Shown here: positions 1 through 4,769 of the stretch, in pieces
Layout: the number at the start of each line of letters is the position of its first letter
Position numbering within the stretch: the first letter of the stretch is position 1
Source: Flavobacteriaceae bacterium
Lineage (GTDB): Bacteria; Bacteroidota; Bacteroidia; Flavobacteriales; Flavobacteriaceae
NCBI GenBank assembly: GCA_947377425.1
Contig: CANCFZ010000159.1
Span: forward strand, 1 to 5,410
Reading direction: 5' to 3'
Length of the DNA stretch: 5,410 bases
Translations under genes and position numbers: made by a program
The notes under the pieces: model-generated
The model's input: only the letters and a program-made list of their open reading frames with translations
Databases searched by the model: none
What the model was told of the DNA's origin: nothing

Positions 1-249
1 AAAAATGGAAGATGGTTTCGATCAACCTCATTACCATACCGATATAGAAATTATAACTTAAGAAGTGGAAATGTTGTTTATCTAACGGATTACAGAGGCA
101 ACTCGCCTTACATGTATCATAAAAATCACAAAGAAAAATACCACGGAAATAAGGTAGAACGACCACGAGAGAATGAACACCAAGATAATGGTAATCGTGG
201 AAACGGAAATGGCGAAGGTCATGGTCGCGGTAAAAAACACAAAGGATAA
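1..249 (+). CDS. 3' end of a hypothetical protein with a Gly/Asn/His/Lys-rich tail (partial)
   Basis: The frame is open from the first base and ends with TAA at 247-249, giving 82 residues of a protein whose start lies before the window. I do not recognise the family and assign no function. The first ~50 visible residues are rich in Arg, Tyr, Asn and Ser, with a stretch reading NLRSGNVVYLTDYRGNSPYM that looks like alternating beta structure. From about residue 55 the sequence becomes low complexity, built of Gly, Asn, His, Arg and Lys with GNG and GHGRGKKHKG segments, and is strongly basic at the end. Such tails are common on small secreted or periplasmic proteins of Flavobacteriia, but the signal peptide, if any, is out of view. 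A strong terminator 17 bases after the stop supports this being a real gene end. An internal ATG (codon 38) could in principle start a shorter product, but the open frame continues well upstream of it. Confidence 0.65.
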   Translation, partial: KNGRWFRSTSLPYRYRNYNLRSGNVVYLTDYRGNSPYMYHKNHKEKYHGNKVERPRENEHQDNGNRGNGNGEGHGRGKKHKG

Positions 250-266
250 AACCAAACTAAAATTAT

Positions 267-305
267 AAAAGAGTAAGATGAAATTTCATTTTCCTCTTTT
301 TTTTT
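267..305 (+). terminator. Intrinsic terminator after the first gene
   Basis: AAAAGAG (267-273) pairs with CTCTTTT (294-300). Inside it, TAAGATGAAA (274-283) pairs with TTTCATTTTC (284-293) with one T/C mismatch and one G-T wobble, the innermost bases forming the loop. The stem runs straight into an unbroken T run (297-305). Hairpin plus U tract at the right distance after the stop codon at 249 is the standard Rho-independent arrangement, and it insulates the downstream symporter genes. Confidence 0.8.
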
Positions 306-350
306 GTAAAAAAGTTATTTGAATAAAATAAAAGTTTCAATAATTAATAC

Positions 351-358
351 TAAATTTG
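351..358 (+). promoter_or_regulatory. Candidate -7 promoter box for the small peptide/symporter genes
   Basis: TAAATTTG matches the Bacteroidota primary-sigma -7 consensus TAnnTTTG and lies 36 bases before the ATG at 395, leaving a leader of about 30 bases. The -33 element is weak: the nearest TTTG (318-321) is 29 bases upstream, longer than the usual ~19-21 base spacer. The region is so AT-rich that chance matches are likely. The rest of 250-394 holds only the terminator and AT-rich sequence; I see no gene there. Confidence 0.35.
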
Positions 359-394
359 AAAAGAAGGAATTAAAACTTATTAAAAGTAAAAAAT

Positions 395-496
395 ATGCCG
401 AAACCAAATATTTGGAAAACCAATTACACTTGGCTTTTAGTTACCAATGCTATCTATATTGTTTTGTTTTATATTTTAATGCAACTATTTTCATAA
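395..496 (+). CDS. 33-residue single-span membrane peptide upstream of the symporter
   Basis: ATG at 395 opens a 33-codon frame ending in TAA at 494-496. An in-frame stop at 371-373 and the lack of another start codon after it fix the ATG as the start. The peptide has a short polar N-terminus with two lysines (K3, K8) and Trp7, then one continuous hydrophobic helix from about residue 13 to 32, with Trp13, Asn18 and several Tyr. It has no acidic residue. By the positive-inside rule the N-terminus should be cytoplasmic. The symporter ATG follows after three bases, so the two are probably translated together. Small membrane subunits encoded just before SSS transporters are known (the DUF4212 small subunit, and YjcH/DUF485 before ActP), but those are larger with two helices, and I claim no homology. 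A role as an accessory subunit, or as a short leader controlling symporter translation, is inference. No good ribosome binding site is seen; AAGGA at 364-368 is too far upstream. Confidence 0.6.
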   Translation: MPKPNIWKTNYTWLLVTNAIYIVLFYILMQLFS

Positions 497-499
497 GAT

Positions 500-2227
500 A
501 TGCAACAACTCGATTGGATTGTACTTTCAGTAACCTTACTCTTCATTATTTTTTATGGTGTTTATAAAACACAAGGAAGCAAAAATGTAGAAGAATATAT
601 TCTTGCCAATAAACAAACTCCTTGGTGGGTCGTTGGTCTTTCGGTTATGGCAACTCAAGCCAGTGCTATTACGTTTCTTTCAACTCCTGGACAAGCTTAT
701 CATGACGGAATGGGATTCATCCAATTTTATTTTGGATTACCAATTGCAATGGTCGTTGTTTGTTTAGTTTTTATTCCAATATATCATAAATACAAGGTGT
801 TTACAGCCTATGAATACTTAGAAAATAGATTTGATTTAAAAACACGCTCTTTGGCTTCAATTTTATTTTTAATCCAACGTGGTTTAGCTGCCGGAATTAC
901 TATTTATGCACCGTCAATCATACTTTCAACACTTTTAGGTTGGAACCTTACTTTATTGAATATTATTATTGGAATATCCGTAATATTCTATACATTTATT
1001 GGAGGAACTAAAGCTGTAAATGTGACTCAAAAGCAACAAATGTTTGTCATAATGTTCGGAATGTTTGTCACTTTTTATTTAATTCTTCACATGCTTCCAA
1101 ACGAAATGACATTTTCAAATGCGCTTCATATTGCTGGTGCAAATGACAAAATGAATATTCTGGATTTCTCATTCGATACTGAAACTCGTTATACTTTTTG
1201 GAGCGGAATTACAGGAGGTTTTTTTCTAATGTTATCTTATTTTGGAACCGATCAAACCCAAGTTGGACGCTATCTTTCTGGTAAATCTGATAAAGAAAGC
1301 CAAATGGGAATGATATTGAATGGATTTCTTAAAGTGCCAATGCAGTTTTTTATTCTGTTGACTGGTGTTATGGTTTTCGTTTTTTTTCAATTTAATCCTG
1401 TTCCTTTAAATTTTAATCCAAATAATAAAATTTTAATTGAAAACTCTAAATACAAAGACGATTATTTCAAACTTGAAACCAAGTTAACTGCTTTAGGAGA
1501 AGAAAAAAAAGAATATAATCTACTTTATATTGACCACTTAAATCAGAATTTTGATAATCCCATTCTTAGAAATAAACTTAAAGAATTGGCTGGTAGAGAA
1601 AAAGATTTGAGAGATCAAGCTAAAGAATTAATAGAAAAAGTAGATGTAAAAGCAGAAACCAATGATAAAGATTATGTGTTTTTGCATTTTATTTTACACT
1701 ATCTTCCAAAAGGATTGATTGGATTATTATTAGCTGTAATTCTCTCGGCAGCAATGTCATCGTCTGCATCAGAACTCACTGCATTGGCATCAACAACAGC
1801 AATTGATATTTACAAACGAAATATAAATTCCAAAAAATCAGAAAAACATTATGTAAATGCAACGCAATTTTTTACTTTAGGTTGGGGAATTATTGCTATT
1901 TTATTTGCTTGTGTGTGCACACTTTTTGAAAATTTAATTCAACTAGTAAACATTTTAGGATCTATATTTTATGGAACCGTTTTAGGAATTTTTCTCGTTG
2001 GTTTCTTAGTTAAGTATGTAAAAGGTAAAGCTATCTTTTGGAGCGCTGGAATCAGTCAAATTTCAATTTTCTTTATCTATTATTATTTTATTCATATTTA
2101 TCCTAGCGGACAAGAAAAGTTAGGTTATTTATGGTTAAACTTCATTGGAGCAGCTCTAACATTAGTGTTTTCATGTGTTTTTCAATTTATCCATAATCGA
2201 AAAAAAGCATTTTATTACTCATCATAG
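500..2227 (+). CDS. Sodium:solute symporter (SSS/SLC5 family)
   Basis: This 575-residue inner-membrane protein should couple Na+ entry to uptake of a small organic solute; the substrate cannot be read from sequence. About 14 hydrophobic segments are visible, roughly at residues 5-22, 45-66, 74-95, 118-143, 150-169, 181-200, 234-251, 272-297, 393-417, 419-437, 452-478, 483-506, 511-533 and 544-564. SSS hallmarks include the first core helix around SVMATQASAITFLSTPGQAY (48-67), GTDQTQVGRYLSGKS (249-263), and the Ser-rich helix with SAAMSSSASE (416-425), whose serines align with the Na+-binding serines of vSGLT helix 8. Between segments 8 and 9 lies a polar, Lys/Glu-rich insert (~306-391), probably helical. 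By LeuT-fold topology this is the periplasmic loop before core helix 8. Such inserts occur in Bacteroidota SSS proteins. The ATG at 500 lies three bases after the small peptide's stop and is in the same frame. The protein starts just ahead of its first helix, as usual for the family. Confidence 0.93.
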   Translation: MQQLDWIVLSVTLLFIIFYGVYKTQGSKNVEEYILANKQTPWWVVGLSVMATQASAITFLSTPGQAYHDGMGFIQFYFGLPIAMVVVCLVFIPIYHKYKVFTAYEYLENRFDLKTRSLASILFLIQRGLAAGITIYAPSIILSTLLGWNLTLLNIIIGISVIFYTFIGGTKAVNVTQKQQMFVIMFGMFVTFYLILHMLPNEMTFSNALHIAGANDKMNILDFSFDTETRYTFWSGITGGFFLMLSYFGTDQTQVGRYLSGKSDKESQMGMILNGFLKVPMQFFILLTGVMVFVFFQFNPVPLNFNPNNKILIENSKYKDDYFKLETKLTALGEEKKEYNLLYIDHLNQNFDNPILRNKLKELAGREKDLRDQAKELIEKVDVKAETNDKDYVFLHFILHYLPKGLIGLLLAVILSAAMSSSASELTALASTTAIDIYKRNINSKKSEKHYVNATQFFTLGWGIIAILFACVCTLFENLIQLVNILGSIFYGTVLGIFLVGFLVKYVKGKAIFWSAGISQISIFFIYYYFIHIYPSGQEKLGYLWLNFIGAALTLVFSCVFQFIHNRKKAFYYSS

Positions 2228-2251
2228 ATTTCTTAAATAGTGTAATAATTA

Positions 2252-2287
2252 TTTTGTTTAATTTTATTTTACAATAATTAAACAAAA
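2252..2287. repeat. Perfect 12-bp inverted repeat in the intergenic region
   Basis: TTTTGTTTAATT (2252-2263) is exactly reverse-complementary to AATTAAACAAAA (2276-2287), separated by 12 bases. It lies between the symporter stop (2225-2227) and the promoter box at 2291. The right arm ends 3 bases before that box, so it falls where the spacer of the promoter would be. No T run follows on the plus strand and the arms contain only two G-C pairs, so it is a poor terminator. It may be an operator for a dimeric regulator, a weak 3' stem for the symporter mRNA, or chance in AT-rich DNA. Confidence 0.6.
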
Positions 2288-2290
2288 CAA

Positions 2291-2298
2291 TATCTTTG
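2291..2298 (+). promoter_or_regulatory. Promoter -7 box of the SRPBCC-SDR-photolyase operon, probably leaderless
   Basis: TATCTTTG is an exact match to the Bacteroidota -7 element TAnnTTTG and ends only 4 bases before the ATG at 2303. Transcription in this phylum normally starts about 4-7 bases after the element, which would place the mRNA 5' end at or next to the A of the ATG. No convincing TTG-type -33 box is seen at the usual spacing; TTTT at 2267-2270 is the nearest, so a regulator or alternative sigma factor could be involved. That last point is inference. Confidence 0.6.
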
Positions 2299-2302
2299 CT
2301 TC

Positions 2303-2770
2303 ATGAAAATATATACACTACATACCAAACAAAACCTTCCAATAACAATTGATGAAGCTTGGGATTTACTATCTGATCCAAATAATCTTCAAAAAATCAC
2401 TCCAGAATATATGGGTTTCAAAATCCTTTCAGGTGCTGACAGACCAATATTTCCAGGACAAATTATTCAATACATTGTAACACCAGTTTTAGGAATTCCT
2501 GCAAAATGGGTTACCGAAATAACGCATGTTCTAGATAAAAAATATTTTGTAGACGAGCAACGATTCGGACCTTATGCACTTTGGCATCACAAACATTTTA
2601 TAAAAGAAATTCCTGGTGGCGTAGAAATGGAAGATATAGTGGATTATAAAGTTCCGATGGGAATTCTAGGACAATTGGTACACCCATTTTTGGTTAAACC
2701 AAAATTGAATGAAATATTTGAATACAGAAGAAAAAAATTAATCGAAATCTTCGGAGAGTTTAAAGGATAA
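2303..2770 (+). CDS. SRPBCC-superfamily (START/Bet v1-like) ligand-binding protein
   Basis: This 155-residue cytoplasmic protein has the pattern of the SRPBCC family classed in COG4276, whose members bind hydrophobic ligands in a deep helix-grip cavity; some are misannotated as cell division inhibitors. Visible landmarks are the first strand and the helix AWDLLSDPNNLQKITP (19-34), the Gly/Pro turn PGQIIQYIVTPVLGIPAKWV (51-70), the aromatic and His-rich core with QRFGPYALWHHKHFIKE (86-102), the strand GVEMEDIVDYKVPMGILG (106-123), and the long C-terminal amphipathic helix with IFEYRRKKLIEIF (138-150). Length is normal for the family. There is no signal peptide and no obvious enzyme active site. 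It is the first gene of a tight operon: its TAA is three bases from the SDR start, and the photolyase follows. The start is fixed by the promoter box immediately before the ATG. A role in binding a lipid, pigment or cofactor linked to light or oxidative stress is inferred from its neighbours only. Confidence 0.85.
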   Translation: MKIYTLHTKQNLPITIDEAWDLLSDPNNLQKITPEYMGFKILSGADRPIFPGQIIQYIVTPVLGIPAKWVTEITHVLDKKYFVDEQRFGPYALWHHKHFIKEIPGGVEMEDIVDYKVPMGILGQLVHPFLVKPKLNEIFEYRRKKLIEIFGEFKG

Positions 2771-2773
2771 ATC

Positions 2774-3472
2774 ATGAAAAACATACTATTAATAGGCGGT
2801 TCCTACGGAATCGGAAAAGCAATTGCTGAAGAATTACAATACGAAAATAAAATTTTTGTTGCGTCAAGAACAAACGAAACTATTTCAGATTTGAATGTAA
2901 CGCATATTCCATTCGATGCAACAACAGATACATTGGACTTATCAAAATTACCAGAAGTAATTGACGGATTGGTATATTGTCCTGGAAGTATAAATTTACG
3001 TCCATTTAAAGCATTAAAAATTGATGCTTTTGAATCCGATTTACAAGTAAATTTCTTAAGTTTGGTTAAAGTTATTCAAACCGTTTTACCCAATTTAACA
3101 GCTTCTAATCAATCGAGTATCATATTATTTAGTACAGTGGCTGTAAAAATGGGAATGCCTTTTCACACAAGTGTTTCTGCATCAAAAGGAGCAATTGAAG
3201 GTTTTGCAAAAGCGTTAGCAGCTGAATATGCTCCAAAAATTAGAGTAAATGTAATTGCACCATCGTTAACAGATACGCCATTAGCAAATAAATTTTTAAA
3301 TTCGGACGAGAAAAAAGAAAAATCAGCAGCTAGAAATCCTATGAAAAAAGTGGGCACTTCTCAAGATATTGCTCAAATGGCAAGTTTCCTATTGAGTGAG
3401 AAAAGCAATTGGATTTCGGGACAAATCTTTCATGTAGATGGTGGAATGTCAACATTATTAGTTAACGGATAA
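2774..3472 (+). CDS. SDR-family protein lacking the catalytic tyrosine
   Basis: A 232-residue Rossmann-fold protein of the classical short-chain dehydrogenase/reductase type. The cofactor loop is GGSYGIG (8-14), a variant of TGxxxGxG. Arg32, just after the second strand in VASR, suggests NADP(H) preference. The usual NNAG strand is replaced by CPGS (69-72). The helix-4 Asn is present (N93), as are the active-site lysine (K138, in SASKGAIEGFAKALAAEYAP) and the C-terminal features RVNVIAPSLTDTP (157-169) and GQIFHVDGGM (216-225). The YxxxK motif reads V134-S-A-S-K138, so the catalytic tyrosine is a valine, and the usual serine 13 residues earlier is Thr121. It may therefore be a non-catalytic binding protein or use other chemistry. 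The rest of the fold is intact and there is no frameshift, so this is not a decaying gene. It lies three bases after the SRPBCC gene and ten before the photolyase. The ATG directly precedes the first Rossmann strand, a normal start. The substrate is unknown. Confidence 0.88.
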   Translation: MKNILLIGGSYGIGKAIAEELQYENKIFVASRTNETISDLNVTHIPFDATTDTLDLSKLPEVIDGLVYCPGSINLRPFKALKIDAFESDLQVNFLSLVKVIQTVLPNLTASNQSSIILFSTVAVKMGMPFHTSVSASKGAIEGFAKALAAEYAPKIRVNVIAPSLTDTPLANKFLNSDEKKEKSAARNPMKKVGTSQDIAQMASFLLSEKSNWISGQIFHVDGGMSTLLVNG

Positions 3473-3482
3473 AATAATTTGA

Positions 3483-4769
3483 ATGAACATATTCTGGTTC
3501 CGAAGAGATTTACGATTAGAGGATAATACTGGACTTTTTCATGCTTTAAATAGTAATGAAGAAGTTTTACCAATATTTATTTTTGATGATGCAATACTTT
3601 CACAACTTCCTAAAGATGATGCGCGTGTAACATTCATTCATCAACAATTGGAAAAAATCCAAAATCAGTTACAAAGTATTGGAAAATCATTGGCTCTTTT
3701 TCACGGAAAACCATTGGAGGTTTATAAAAAGTTGATTTCTGAACATGATATTAAATCAGTTTATACCAATCATGATTATGAACCTTATGCTCGCAAACGT
3801 GATTTGGATTTATATCATCTTTTTAATGAACATTCTATCGAATTCAAAACCAGTAAAGACCAAGTTATTTTTGAAAAAAGTGAAGTTGTAAAAGACGATA
3901 GAACACCTTATGTAGTTTACACGCCTTTCTCCAATAAATGGAAAGAAAACTTTAAGAAAACACAGTTAATCAATTACAATTCAGAAGATTATTTAGATAA
4001 AATAGCACTTCACTCCTATCCATTTTTGAGTTTATCGGATATTGGATTTGAAACTTCATCAATAAAAGTTTCTTCATTTGATATTTCTAATAATTTAATA
4101 GATAATTACGAGGCAACTAGAAATTTTCCTGCTTTGAATAAAACTTCTTATTTAGGAATTTATCTAAGATTTGGAGCTGTTTCAGTTAGAAAAATGGTTT
4201 CAAAAGCACTACAAAGTAAGAATGAAACGTTCCTAAAAGAATTGATTTGGAGAGAATTTTTTATGCAAATTCTCTGGCACTTTCCTCATACCTATAAATC
4301 AAGTTTCCGACCAAAATATGATGCCATCAAATGGGAAAATAACGAAATACTATTTAAAAAATGGTGTGAAGGAAAAACTGGTTATCCTTTTGTAGACGCT
4401 GGAATGCGTGAATTAAACGCAACTGGACACATGCACAATCGCGTGCGAATGATTGTTGCGAGTTTTTTATGCAAACATTTATTGATTGACTGGCGTTGGG
4501 GTGAAACTTATTTTGCAACAAAATTATTAGATTACGAACAATCAAGTAACGTTGGTAATTGGCAATGGGCAGCAGGAAGTGGTGTTGATGCTGCTCCATA
4601 TTTCAGAATATTCAATCCAACAGAGCAAATAAAAAAGTTTGATAAAGAATTAAAATACATCAAAAAATGGATTCCAGAATTGGAAACACTTCATTATCCA
4701 ACTCCAATTGTAGATCACAAAGAAGCTCGAGAAAGATGTTTACGAGTTTATAAAGAAGCTGTGGGCTAA
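3483..4769 (+). CDS. phrB: Deoxyribodipyrimidine photolyase (class I cryptochrome/photolyase family)
   Basis: This flavoenzyme uses blue/near-UV light and reduced FAD to split cyclobutane pyrimidine dimers in DNA. The 428 residues form an N-terminal alpha/beta antenna domain starting IFWFRRDLRLEDN (3-15), a linker, and a helical FAD domain from about 205. FAD-domain motifs include ELIWREFF (253-260, with the Glu and Trp that contact the dimer in E. coli PhrB), KTGYPFVDAGMRELNATG (298-315), HMHNRVRM (316-323) and WQWAAGSGVDAAPYFRIFNP (360-379). The electron-transfer triad W382/W359/W306 of E. coli corresponds to W360, W337 and W284, all present. Asn356, four residues before W360, matches the flavin-N5 Asn of photolyases rather than the Asp or Cys of plant and insect cryptochromes, which favours a repair enzyme. 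It is somewhat shorter than E. coli PhrB (472) and lacks a C-terminal extension. The antenna cofactor cannot be decided. It is the last gene of the SRPBCC-SDR-photolyase operon, and its stop overlaps that of the convergent HAD gene. Confidence 0.94.
   Translation: MNIFWFRRDLRLEDNTGLFHALNSNEEVLPIFIFDDAILSQLPKDDARVTFIHQQLEKIQNQLQSIGKSLALFHGKPLEVYKKLISEHDIKSVYTNHDYEPYARKRDLDLYHLFNEHSIEFKTSKDQVIFEKSEVVKDDRTPYVVYTPFSNKWKENFKKTQLINYNSEDYLDKIALHSYPFLSLSDIGFETSSIKVSSFDISNNLIDNYEATRNFPALNKTSYLGIYLRFGAVSVRKMVSKALQSKNETFLKELIWREFFMQILWHFPHTYKSSFRPKYDAIKWENNEILFKKWCEGKTGYPFVDAGMRELNATGHMHNRVRMIVASFLCKHLLIDWRWGETYFATKLLDYEQSSNVGNWQWAAGSGVDAAPYFRIFNPTEQIKKFDKELKYIKKWIPELETLHYPTPIVDHKEARERCLRVYKEAVG

Noticed and set aside
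364..368. AAGGA as a ribosome binding site for the small peptide
   Set aside because: It ends 26 bases before the ATG, far beyond working distance, and Bacteroidota genes generally do not rely on Shine-Dalgarno pairing.
319..567. An 82-codon plus-strand frame starting with TTG
   Set aside because: It needs a rare TTG start, overlaps both the small membrane peptide and the first 68 bases of the symporter in another frame, and its translation is Tyr/Phe/Cys-rich noise from AT-rich DNA. The 33-residue frame at 395-496 explains the region better.
3134..3190. The SDR as a pseudogene because of its missing catalytic tyrosine
   Set aside because: The frame is intact over 232 codons with all structural motifs kept and tight operon spacing, so loss of catalysis or altered chemistry is more likely than gene decay.
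3163..3357. A 64-codon minus-strand frame inside the SDR gene
   Set aside because: It is fully inside a well-supported gene on the other strand, shows no recognisable protein features, and is a frame shadow.
4354..4599. An 81-codon minus-strand frame inside the photolyase gene
   Set aside because: It lies antisense to the most conserved part of the FAD domain, so its openness follows from the photolyase codons. The translation resembles no known protein.
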